The notes beneath the pieces are model-generated. The model searched no databases. It had not been told where the DNA came from and saw nothing but the letters and a program-made list of their open reading frames with translations. A program made the position numbers and the translations under genes. A stretch of 64,000 nucleotides of DNA. Source: Sneathiella limimaris (lineage in GTDB: Bacteria; Pseudomonadota; Alphaproteobacteria; Sneathiellales; Sneathiellaceae). This document shows, piece by piece, positions 46,540 through 54,255 of this stretch; positions within the stretch are counted from its first letter, which is position 1, and the number at the start of each line of letters is the position of its first letter. The stretch spans positions 248,001 through 312,000 of the forward strand of contig NZ_JABBYJ010000002.1 of NCBI RefSeq assembly GCF_012932565.1. Reading direction: 5' to 3'.

Positions 46540-48065
46540 CAGAGAGACTCCAGGAAACGGATCAGGCGGGTTCGGTTTAGGGGGCTCATTAAGCGGAACT
46601 GCTCTTTGGCGGCTTCAGCCTCGCCGCCATGCCAGAGAATGGCTTCGGTTAAGTTCCGTGCGCGCCCATCATGGAGGAAATAGGTATGCCCATTCACTTC
46701 ATCTGTCAAACCGATCCCCCAAAGGGGTGGCGTTTTCCATTCAGTACCACTTGCACTTCCAACCGGAAAATGATCCGCAAGCCCCTCCCCCATATCATGG
46801 AGCAACAGGTCCGTGTAGGGCCAGATTAACTGAAAACGATGCTCTTTCTGCTCCGCATTCCGGCTCGTCACAAATTTTGGCGTATGACAGGAAACACATC
46901 CCGCCTCATAAAAGAGCGCTTTGCCTTTCAGAACCTCTGGATCGTCAAAATCCCGCCGGGCAGGAGGTGCCAAATTTTTCGAATAGAAAGTCACAAGTTT
47001 TAAAACTGGATCAGGGGCCTCCACATCGCCGAGACGCTTTTGCACACCTGTTTTCTGCTCAAGGCAAGCCGATTGAGCAGCCGTGCAGTCACCATAATGC
47101 CGGTGATCCAAAATTGTTGAAATCCCAATATCACCAGCAAAGGCGCCCGCTGATTGTTCCCGCACAGAAGCCGCGCCAGCCTTCCATCCAAAGCGCCCAA
47201 GGCGTCTTGGACTTGCCTTGTCATCTCCAATCCAGCTCGCCCTGCCGGAGATGCCATCACCATCTCTATCCTCGGGATCTTCCTTAGACAGGATATCATT
47301 CACATGGATTGCCTCAAGAAGTCCGAGGCCGATCATTTGGGGCGCAACCCTTGGAGACAGCAGAACATCTTTATGAAGCGGCCCATAACCCAACTGGCTC
47401 ACTGAGTAAGTCGGCTTTCGGAGGGAGATAATTTCACCACCTGCCAACTCGACAGGAACCTCTTCATAGGTGATGACCATCTTACCTTCAGGCGGAATTT
47501 CTGAAATCGATAAATCCTGTAGCTGTCCGCCATAGGTCGGCTCTTCGATCAGGACTTTCGTCCCGGCTTGAATTAAAGCCTCATCTTCAGCTGTTTGAGG
47601 TTTGATCGCCAGACGAAGAAACATGGAAACGGCGCTGTCTTCCATGGATTCCGGAGGATGCCCCCGGCCATCTTTTAAATGACAGCGTTGACAGGACCGC
47701 GCATTGAACAGAGGACCAAGTCCATCTGAGGCCGCTGTTGAGGAGGGCGAAGACACCCATAGTTTTCGAAACAGGCCATTACCCAATTTAAACTGCTGCT
47801 CTCCCTCAAAGTCCAGGTTCGCTGAAAATTGAGAAAAAGAATCCCGACCGACTGAGTGTAGGGTTGTTGCAGCCCCGCCCTGCATTTTTTCGAACTGTTC
47901 AGCACGGGTAAAATTGTCGGTTGCCTTGACTATAGCGGCGACACGGGCTTTATCCCGACTGTTCAGATCATCACGGGTAAAGGGATCTGCATTAGCAGAA
48001 GACAGGACAAAGGGCGCCATGACAAAGAAGGCGCACCAGATTGAAATCGTTTTGTGTGTCATCAT
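46539..48065 (-). CDS. di-haem oxidoreductase, DUF1111 (thiol oxidoreductase-like)
   Basis: This 508-residue periplasmic c-type cytochrome has a signal peptide (KTISIWCAFFVMAPFVLSSA, cleavage near NADP) and two haem-binding motifs, CQRCH (in NARSCQRCHLKDGRG) and CVSCH (in YEAGCVSCHTPKF). It matches the DUF1111 di-haem family regularly found between two imelysin genes. Axial Met or His ligands cannot be assigned by eye. The frame is open further upstream, but MMTHKT at 48065 starts the signal peptide; there is no clear ribosome site, and a stem-loop lies just upstream. Its likely role is electron transfer to or from iron at the cell surface side. Confidence 0.9.
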   Translation of the reverse strand: MMTHKTISIWCAFFVMAPFVLSSANADPFTRDDLNSRDKARVAAIVKATDNFTRAEQFEKMQGGAATTLHSVGRDSFSQFSANLDFEGEQQFKLGNGLFRKLWVSSPSSTAASDGLGPLFNARSCQRCHLKDGRGHPPESMEDSAVSMFLRLAIKPQTAEDEALIQAGTKVLIEEPTYGGQLQDLSISEIPPEGKMVITYEEVPVELAGGEIISLRKPTYSVSQLGYGPLHKDVLLSPRVAPQMIGLGLLEAIHVNDILSKEDPEDRDGDGISGRASWIGDDKASPRRLGRFGWKAGAASVREQSAGAFAGDIGISTILDHRHYGDCTAAQSACLEQKTGVQKRLGDVEAPDPVLKLVTFYSKNLAPPARRDFDDPEVLKGKALFYEAGCVSCHTPKFVTSRNAEQKEHRFQLIWPYTDLLLHDMGEGLADHFPVGSASGTEWKTPPLWGIGLTDEVNGHTYFLHDGRARNLTEAILWHGGEAEAAKEQFRLMSPLNRTRLIRFLESL

Positions 48066-48090
48066 AGGGTTGCTCAGACCACGGGATGAA

Positions 48091-48113
48091 GGGTGGCGAA
48101 CTCGCCGCCACCC
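48091..48113 (-). other. stem-loop between irpA-like gene and the di-haem gene
   Basis: GGGTGGCG (48091-48098) and CGCCACCC (48106-48113) form a perfect 8-bp stem with a 7-base loop in the 60-base gap of the iron operon. No T-run follows, so it probably stabilises or limits the message. Function inferred. Confidence 0.6.
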
Positions 48114-48123
48114 AAGGGAGATA

Positions 48124-49413
48124 TTATTTAAACACGGCTGATGTGTTATCCAGACTGTCAGATCCTTCGATGGCAATTTCACCATAGCCCAAAGTTGTGA
48201 CGATCCGCTCAATCACGCGCGTCTGGGCAATTAGTCCATCAATCGCATTCTGAACGACAGCATTACCGACAGGATTATTTTCACCGATCATCTGGTCATA
48301 GGCTTCAATGCTTTCAGCCCGCGCTTTCATCACAGCCATTGCCGTCACAGTGGCGCTTAACTTGCCGCGCATTTCGCTGTCCAGATTGTCATCTTTTGAC
48401 GCAACCAGACTTGCCAAAGAGGGACCGGATACGATTGAACCGTCGAGGCGCTTGTAACTGCCGAGATACACATTCTGAATGCCAATCTGATCAAAATAGT
48501 GGGAATTATGGGTATTGTCGGAGAAGCAGTCATGCTCTTCTTCGGGATCCTTCAACAGAAGGCCAAGCTTCATCCGCTCACCTGCCAACTCTCCATAAGA
48601 CAAAGATCCCATACCGGTTAGAATGGCCGTAATTCCGGCTTCTGGTTTTGCTGTGACGGCAGCACGGGCGGCTCCGTCAGCTTTCCATTCAGCTGTAATG
48701 TCTTTAAGGTCACTGATCAACAGGTCCGCTGCGGCCAGCAAATATTCATTTCGCCGGTCACAATTTCCACCCGTGCAGTTTTTCACATCGAAATCCGTAT
48801 ATGGGCGACTACCGGCACCGGCCCTTGTTCCATTGAGATCCTGCCCCCACAGCAAAAATTCAATCGCATGGTAGCCGGTTGCCACATTGGCCTCTACCTC
48901 TTCTGCTTCATGAAGTGTATCTGACAGTAGGGTTGGCGTGATCTTGCTAGCGTCAACTTCCTTGCCACTAATTGTCAGCTTCTTATTGGCAATAACATTG
49001 ACCGTATAAAGTGCATTTTCATCGGACGCATCCCCGTAGGATCCGTCCACATAATCAATCAAACCTTCATCTAGTGGCCAGGCGTTTACCTTACCTTCCC
49101 AATCGTCAACAATCGGGTTACCAAACCGGAAAGCTTCACTCTGCTGGTAGGGTGCGCGGGCGGCAATCCAGGCCGCTTTGGCCGCAGCCAGCGACGCTGC
49201 AGATGGATTTTCTGTCAATGTAACCAATGCCGCTTTCAGGGCTTCCGCACTCGTTAGCGAGTCTGAATAGATCGCCTCTGCAATATCTGCGTAATTTTGC
49301 GTGATAGCTGCCAAGTCTGGTTTGCTCTCAGCGGATGCTGATAGCGGAAGGCTCGCCGCCCCAACGGCCAATATACCTAATAACGTGCCAGTGACAGTTG
49401 TCTTGAGACCCAT
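48124..49413 (-). CDS. imelysin family protein, IrpA-like (first copy)
   Basis: This 429-residue exported protein (signal peptide TVTGTLLGILAVGAASLPLS, cleavage near ASAES) is an imelysin of the iron-regulated IrpA type. The family motif is intact in VATGYHAIEFLLWGQDLNGT (G-Y-H-A-I-E, near residue 192), and AAWIAARAPYQQSEAFRFGN and EDRRNEYLL-like (NCDRRNEYLLAAADLLISD) segments follow. GGGAGTGAG precedes the ATG. A Fur box lies 59 bases upstream, so it is expected to be made when iron is short. It heads the four-gene iron operon and probably binds or shuttles iron in the periplasm. Confidence 0.92.
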   Translation of the reverse strand: MGLKTTVTGTLLGILAVGAASLPLSASAESKPDLAAITQNYADIAEAIYSDSLTSAEALKAALVTLTENPSAASLAAAKAAWIAARAPYQQSEAFRFGNPIVDDWEGKVNAWPLDEGLIDYVDGSYGDASDENALYTVNVIANKKLTISGKEVDASKITPTLLSDTLHEAEEVEANVATGYHAIEFLLWGQDLNGTRAGAGSRPYTDFDVKNCTGGNCDRRNEYLLAAADLLISDLKDITAEWKADGAARAAVTAKPEAGITAILTGMGSLSYGELAGERMKLGLLLKDPEEEHDCFSDNTHNSHYFDQIGIQNVYLGSYKRLDGSIVSGPSLASLVASKDDNLDSEMRGKLSATVTAMAVMKARAESIEAYDQMIGENNPVGNAVVQNAIDGLIAQTRVIERIVTTLGYGEIAIEGSDSLDNTSAVFK

Positions 49414-49471
49414 TTTCTCACTCCCGAGAAGTTGTGTGTAATTTGTGATATCAATCCCCAGTTAATCATGG

Positions 49472-49486
49472 GAATGATAATCATTC
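49472..49486 (-). promoter_or_regulatory. Fur box in the imelysin operon promoter
   Basis: GAATGAT-A-ATCATTC (49472-49486) is a perfect 7-1-7 inverted repeat that matches the core of the Fur consensus (GATAATGATAATCATTATC) with two substitutions per arm end. It lies 59 bases upstream of the irpA-like ATG. Repression by iron-loaded Fur is inferred from the match and from the gene content; alphaproteobacteria may use Irr or Mur instead. Confidence 0.8.
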
Positions 49487-49563
49487 TTAAATACTGGTTA
49501 GCGTTATGACATTTTCCACCTCCCCGCTTCAACCGATTTCTTCAAAATTTTGAGGGGTGCGAC

Positions 49564-49600
49564 AAAAAAACCGGCTTGGAAATTTCCAAACCGGTTTTTT
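49564..49600. terminator. terminator of the TRAP operon
   Basis: AAAAAACCGG (49565-49574) pairs with CCGGTTTTTT (49591-49600), and the inner TTGGAAATTTCCAA adds to the stem apart from one mismatch. T-runs on both sides let it work in both directions; it ends dctM on the minus strand. Confidence 0.9.
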
Positions 49601-49623
49601 GAGTGTGAAACTAAACCTATCGC

Positions 49624-50961
49624 CTATAACAAACTGGGTAGCCAGAGCGTAATTTGCGGAAAGACGATCAACAGGACCAGCGTCAAAACATCCATCAACA
49701 GGAACCAACTAATCCCTTTAAAGATAGTCTCGAGGCGCACCTTGTCCCCCACCACCCCTTTCAGGACATAAACGTTCAATCCCACCGGCGGCGTAATCAG
49801 GCCAATCTCCAGGAACTTCACCATGATCACCCCGAACCAAATCAGATCATAACCCAACTGCTCAACCACAGGGGTCACAACAGGCAAGGTCAGCAACATG
49901 ATCCCAAGGGGATCCATGAAAGTTCCAAGAATGATGTAAACCAGTGACAAGGCCAGCAGAATACCGATGGGTGGCAGATCAAGTGTCACTGCCCAGTCTG
50001 CCAATACGTTGGCAACACCCGTAATCGCAATAAATCCAACAAAGATCTTGGCGCCAAGTACAACAGCGAAAATACTGCTGATCTGCGTGATGGTTTCGAC
50101 AAGTGCCGTCTTGGTATTTTCCCGGTTCAATCGTTTGGAAATAAACCCAAGCGCCCACGCACCGATGGCACCGACAGCCGCGGCTTCAGTCGGGGTGACA
50201 AAACCGGTGTAAATACCACCCATGATCAGGGTAAAGAGCACAATGATTGACCAGGTGCCTTTCAGGGAGTGAACTTTCTCACTCCAGCTGACTTTTTCAG
50301 GGCTTGGGGCAAGTTCAGGATTAATCGCCACCCGAACCCAAATCATCGCCATGTAGATAAGCGCGGACAGAAGGCCCGGGATGAAACCCGCCATCAACAG
50401 GGCACTAATGGATTGCTCAGTGAAAATACCGTACAAAATCATCAGAATGCTTGGCGGAATGAGGGAGCCAAGCGTACCACTGGCTGCGACAACACCTGTT
50501 GCCAATCCCTTTTCATACTTGTAGCGAAGCATTTCCGGAACTGCCAGCTTACCCATCGCGGCGGCTGTTGCCAGACTGGACCCACTAACGGCTGCAAACA
50601 TGGCACAACCCGCAACGGATGCCATGGCAAGCCCCCCTTTCAGGCCACCCAGCCACATCCGTGCTGTATTGTAGATGTCCTTTGTGAAGCCGGCATGGAA
50701 AGCTACATATCCCATCAACAGAAACAGCGGCACTGCAACCAGCGAGAAAGAGGCAATAAACGAAAACGGCTCAAAACTCAGAAATGCCCAGGCGGCGTTG
50801 AAACCGCGATCCAGGTCTAACTCACTTCCTTGCGGCCAACCAACAGCCAGGATGAGACCAACAAATCCTACGAGGCCGAGCGCATAAGCAATCGGAACAC
50901 GAAGAAAAATTAACAGAAGCAGGATAACAAGCCCTGCAACACCCAATAAGAGAGGATCCAT
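49624..50961 (-). CDS. dctM: TRAP transporter large permease (DctM family)
   Basis: This 445-residue integral membrane protein has about 12 hydrophobic helices and the DctM blocks LRVPIAYALGLVGFVGLILA, FSLVAVPLFLLMGYVAFHAG, KGGLAMASVAGCAMFAAVSG, VVAASGTLGSLIPPSILMIL and FMDPLGIMLLTLPVVTPVVE. It forms the sodium-driven channel of a tripartite transporter for an organic acid. It follows dctQ by 11 bases and ends at a strong terminator. Confidence 0.95.
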   Translation of the reverse strand: MDPLLLGVAGLVILLLLIFLRVPIAYALGLVGFVGLILAVGWPQGSELDLDRGFNAAWAFLSFEPFSFIASFSLVAVPLFLLMGYVAFHAGFTKDIYNTARMWLGGLKGGLAMASVAGCAMFAAVSGSSLATAAAMGKLAVPEMLRYKYEKGLATGVVAASGTLGSLIPPSILMILYGIFTEQSISALLMAGFIPGLLSALIYMAMIWVRVAINPELAPSPEKVSWSEKVHSLKGTWSIIVLFTLIMGGIYTGFVTPTEAAAVGAIGAWALGFISKRLNRENTKTALVETITQISSIFAVVLGAKIFVGFIAITGVANVLADWAVTLDLPPIGILLALSLVYIILGTFMDPLGIMLLTLPVVTPVVEQLGYDLIWFGVIMVKFLEIGLITPPVGLNVYVLKGVVGDKVRLETIFKGISWFLLMDVLTLVLLIVFPQITLWLPSLL

Positions 50962-50972
50962 GCGACTTATTC

Positions 50973-51482
50973 CTAGTGATCAGGGTAGTGAGATTTTTGA
51001 ACAGATGAAGGCCCTTCCATCAGCGCCTTGATCAGGTCCGTAATAAGCTTGAGGGTAAGTAAGCCTGTTCCAACAGTGACCGATGCCCGCGCTGGCCAGG
51101 ACGGAACATCCAAAAGACCATCGAACACAGCATCATCCTCAAAGGCCATCATGGCGTCCCCATAGGAAGAGACGGTCACAATTGCCATGAAAGCTATTCC
51201 AACAAACAGGCCCAGCAATTCACAAAGATACTGGCCTTTTGGTGGCATCACGTCCGTCAGGATCGTTACAGCCAGATGCTCTTTCTGATACTGAACAAAA
51301 GCAAAAGGAATAAATACAACGACAACCAGCAACGCCTGCATGATGACAACATCATCCGGAAGGGAAGCATTGAAGAAGTAGCGTCCGCACACGGACACGG
51401 TAATGAAAATCATCATAAACATAAGCACGCACATCCCCAAAACGGCGAAGGCCTTGCTTATCAAGTCGACAATCTTGAACAT
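50973..51482 (-). CDS. dctQ: TRAP transporter small permease (DctQ family)
   Basis: This 169-residue protein has four membrane helices (about 11-33, 46-66, 86-107 and 128-148) and the DctQ-typical block CGRYFFNASLPDDVVIMQALLV. It pairs with the large permease. An intrinsic terminator separates it from the binding-protein gene upstream, so it is probably made in smaller amount. The C-terminus is short and polar. Confidence 0.92.
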   Translation of the reverse strand: MFKIVDLISKAFAVLGMCVLMFMMIFITVSVCGRYFFNASLPDDVVIMQALLVVVVFIPFAFVQYQKEHLAVTILTDVMPPKGQYLCELLGLFVGIAFMAIVTVSSYGDAMMAFEDDAVFDGLLDVPSWPARASVTVGTGLLTLKLITDLIKALMEGPSSVQKSHYPDH

Positions 51483-51500
51483 TTACACACCTGTTAGGCA

Positions 51501-51532
51501 GAAAAAGGGATGCAGTTCCATAACTGCATCCC
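51501..51532 (-). terminator. intrinsic terminator between the TRAP binding protein and permease genes
   Basis: GGGATGCAGTT (51507-51517) pairs perfectly with AACTGCATCCC (51522-51532) around CCAT, and TTTTT follows on the minus strand (51502-51506). It should cut off most transcripts after dctP, leaving a fraction to enter dctQM. Confidence 0.9.
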
Positions 51533-51546
51533 CAACAAGACAGATC

Positions 51547-52620
51547 TTAGCGATCCCAAGGATAACCTTTGGTTTTCAGCTCGTTTTCATATTTAGCCCG
51601 AACCTCTTCGAACTTTTTGATGAAAGCTTCACCATCAACACCCTTTTTGGCAACCTGCTTGATCCATTCAGCTGTGTATCCAGAAGCAGCTTCTTTCCAG
51701 ACATCAATGTCGCTGACTTCGTGGAACTGAACTTTATGACCGTCAATGCCAGCTTCCATGGCAGCTTGAGCAGACTTTTCAGATTCCACGAAACGGCGTC
51801 CGTATTCGTCCATGAATTCCACACCCAACTGATCGAAGATTTTCTTCTGTTCAGCTGTAAAGCTGTTGTAGAGGTTCAAGTTAATAGCCGCGCCATAGCC
51901 CAGCACCTGACCCATTTTCAGAACAGAGAAGTTGCCGGCAACTTCATACATTTTGTAGGCTTTCGCCAAGGCAATGTAGTTTGTAGTCGCATCAACAGTG
52001 CCGCGATCCAGAGCCTGGTAAAGCTCACCAAAGCCGATGTTCACCGGAGAAGCACCTAGGTTCTTCATCATGTCGACCCAGCCACCGCTCACGCGGACTT
52101 TTTTGCCATCGATGTCTTTTGCAGACTTGATCGGCTCTTTGGACATCAGATCAACAGGACCTGTTGTGTAGTTGGTGAAGATTTTAATGTTCCGCTTTTT
52201 CGCTTCAGCCTGAAGTTCTTCACTTGTCTGGCGAAGTTCATACCAGGTGCGCATACCAACCCATGGATCGCCTACACCAAAGGGTGCGTTGGCATAATTC
52301 CAAACTGGCAGTTCACGTGGGGTATAAATTCCCATAACAGTGCCAACTTCGGCAAGACCTGCGCCAACGGCTTTCAGGTTTTCTTTCGCTTTCACAAGTG
52401 ACTGGGACCAGAAGAACTTGACGGTGATTTCACCATTGGTCCGTTTTGCCAACTCGTCAGCCCACCATTGCAGGGCTTCTGCACGGGGTCCCCGAGGTGG
52501 ACCAAGTTCACTAAAGCGAAGCTCAATTGCCTGAACAACTGAAGCGGACATACCAAGCAACAGAGCGCCGGCGGCAGCTGTTACCAATGCTTTCTTAGTG
52601 CTGCGGATAAATTTAAGCAT
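51547..52620 (-). CDS. dctP: TRAP transporter substrate-binding protein (DctP family)
   Basis: This 357-residue periplasmic protein has a signal peptide (KALVTAAAGALLLGMSASVV, cleavage near QAIE) and the DctP fold: LRFSELGPPRGPRAEALQWW, VKFFWSQSLVKAKENLKAVG, GKKVRVSGGWVDMMKNLGA (the conserved Arg that binds the carboxylate) and FGELYQALDRGTVDATTNY. The ligand is probably an organic acid but cannot be read from the sequence. It leads dctPQM and is followed by an attenuating terminator. Upstream there is a 495-base gap with promoter-like AT-rich sequence. Confidence 0.94.
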   Translation of the reverse strand: MLKFIRSTKKALVTAAAGALLLGMSASVVQAIELRFSELGPPRGPRAEALQWWADELAKRTNGEITVKFFWSQSLVKAKENLKAVGAGLAEVGTVMGIYTPRELPVWNYANAPFGVGDPWVGMRTWYELRQTSEELQAEAKKRNIKIFTNYTTGPVDLMSKEPIKSAKDIDGKKVRVSGGWVDMMKNLGASPVNIGFGELYQALDRGTVDATTNYIALAKAYKMYEVAGNFSVLKMGQVLGYGAAINLNLYNSFTAEQKKIFDQLGVEFMDEYGRRFVESEKSAQAAMEAGIDGHKVQFHEVSDIDVWKEAASGYTAEWIKQVAKKGVDGEAFIKKFEEVRAKYENELKTKGYPWDR

Positions 52621-53115
52621 GCGTTTACTCCCACTAGTAATGCAAATGTTTTAGTTTGATAGAAAAACAGCACGACAAGGCTGTCGTGGCCGCTCTTCCT
52701 GGGGATTGGAAAGTTGGTGCAGAAGCGCACCAAACGCCTTCTAAATTTCGTTCTTGTTAATTCTTGGCGGCACTCTATGCATTCAAATATTGAGTGTCAA
52801 AGGCATTGTTTAGGAGAAAACAATTTTTTTTACTGATATTTTTTCCAATAAATACTAGCGAAATGAACAGCATCTTATTTAATCTAATTTTTTCAATTAG
52901 TTATGTTAGTTAGCATAATCATTATTGTTTTACTTCAACCTATTCTTATTAAGTAAAAACTGCTAAAAACAGCATGAAAATGGCTAAATTTTCGGCAATA
53001 TTTCTGACCATTTGGGCAGGAATAACGGAGGATGGTTGCATCACTTTTATGCCGACACCCACATAGGTCGTTACGATCCAAAATAAGCCGACCCAATTCG
53101 ACTCACGATCAGTGA
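52621..53115. other. 495-base gap between dctP and rodA: no gene seen, probable dctP promoter
   Basis: The stretch is strongly AT-rich between 52800 and 52990 and has no frame with a ribosome site. It holds two copies of TTAGTTA in tandem (52897-52903 and 52906-52912), next to the small palindrome ATAATCATTAT (52915-52925), which recalls half of a Fur box. These are candidate regulator sites for dctP on the minus strand; the rest shows nothing recognisable. No terminator after rodA is evident. Confidence 0.4.
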
Positions 53116-54255
53116 TCAATACTTCTTGGGGTGGATTTCAACGTCACGATGGACATACACACTAATGATCAAACCAAAGCTGACCAACAGGGTAAGCATG
53201 GAAGTTCCGCCATAGGAAATAAGCGGCAGAGGAACCCCAACAACAGGTACCAATCCCATCACCATGGCAATGTTGATGAAGACATAAAGGAAAAACACAC
53301 CTGTCAGGCCGAGCGCCAGCAACCGTCCAAACTGATTGCGAGACCTGAAGGCTATGGCATATCCATAAGCCATCAGCAGGATATATAGGGCAAACAAGAT
53401 CAGCCCGCCGACCATACCAAACTCTTCCGCCAGCATGCTGAAGATAAAGTCTGTCCGCATTTCCGGCAAATAGTTCAAATGGCTTTGGGTTCCTTGTACA
53501 AATCCCTTACCAAACAGCCCGCCAGAGCCAAGCGCAATCTTGGACTGCATGATATGATAGCCTGAACCCAACGGATCTGACTCTGGATTGAGGAAGATCA
53601 GGATCCGCTTCTTCTGGTAATCATGCAGGAACTGATAGGCAAAGAAGCCAGCCGGAATAGCGACACCGATTACGGCTGCGAACTTCCACCAGGCAACCCC
53701 AGCTGCAAAGAAGACAATCCCTGCCCCAGCCACGATCAGAAGCGTGGTGCCAAGATCTGGCTGCCGCAACACTAACAAGGCTGGCATTGCCACGAGGACA
53801 AGCGGCGGGATTAGCCAGCGGATCCGCCGAACATCCTCAATCGCAAGTCCATGGAAATAACGCGCCAGTGCCATCACCAATGTGATTTTCATAACCTCAG
53901 ATGGTTGCAACTGAATGGGACCAACCTCCACCCAGCGCCTGGCGCCCATGCCGATAACACCCATGACCTCAACAGCACCAAGCATCATAAGGGCAATAAA
54001 ATATAGAGGATATGCGAGCCTGAGCCATATTCGAATATCCGTAAGGGCAACGATCAACATGATCACAAGCCCAGCCGCAAAACGGATCATCTGACGAGAT
54101 GCCCAGGGCTGTACGTTTCCATCTGCCGCGGAATACAGCATCAGGAACCCAACAGAAGCCGTCACGCAGATCAGCAGGACAAGACCCCAGTTGATATCCC
54201 AGATCTTTTTGGACAGCGGAACATTTCGCTCCGGTGCACCCAATTCTCTAAGCAT
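53116..54255 (-). CDS. rodA: peptidoglycan glycosyltransferase RodA
   Basis: This 379-residue SEDS-family membrane protein polymerises glycan strands with PBP2 during cell elongation. Ten hydrophobic helices are visible; conserved blocks include GARRWVEVGPIQLQPSEVMK, VALRQPDLGTTLLI-like (VLRQPDLGTTLLIVAGAGI), QSKIALGSGGLFGKGFVQGT with the essential polar residues, LPEMRTDFIFSMLAEEFGM and GVPLPLISYGGTSMLTLLV. It overlaps mrdA by 8 bases and ends the mre operon. Confidence 0.97.
   Translation of the reverse strand: MLRELGAPERNVPLSKKIWDINWGLVLLICVTASVGFLMLYSAADGNVQPWASRQMIRFAAGLVIMLIVALTDIRIWLRLAYPLYFIALMMLGAVEVMGVIGMGARRWVEVGPIQLQPSEVMKITLVMALARYFHGLAIEDVRRIRWLIPPLVLVAMPALLVLRQPDLGTTLLIVAGAGIVFFAAGVAWWKFAAVIGVAIPAGFFAYQFLHDYQKKRILIFLNPESDPLGSGYHIMQSKIALGSGGLFGKGFVQGTQSHLNYLPEMRTDFIFSMLAEEFGMVGGLILFALYILLMAYGYAIAFRSRNQFGRLLALGLTGVFFLYVFINIAMVMGLVPVVGVPLPLISYGGTSMLTLLVSFGLIISVYVHRDVEIHPKKY

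Noticed and set aside
46658-47287. 209-codon open frame antisense to the di-haem protein gene
   Set aside because: It has a low-complexity, Pro/His/Arg/Ser-rich translation typical of a reverse-strand shadow, and the opposite strand carries two haem motifs.
52897-52925. TTAGTTA repeats and ATAATCATTAT as a second Fur box
   Set aside because: Only the central 11 bases match and the genes behind it are not iron genes; it is kept as an unassigned candidate site.
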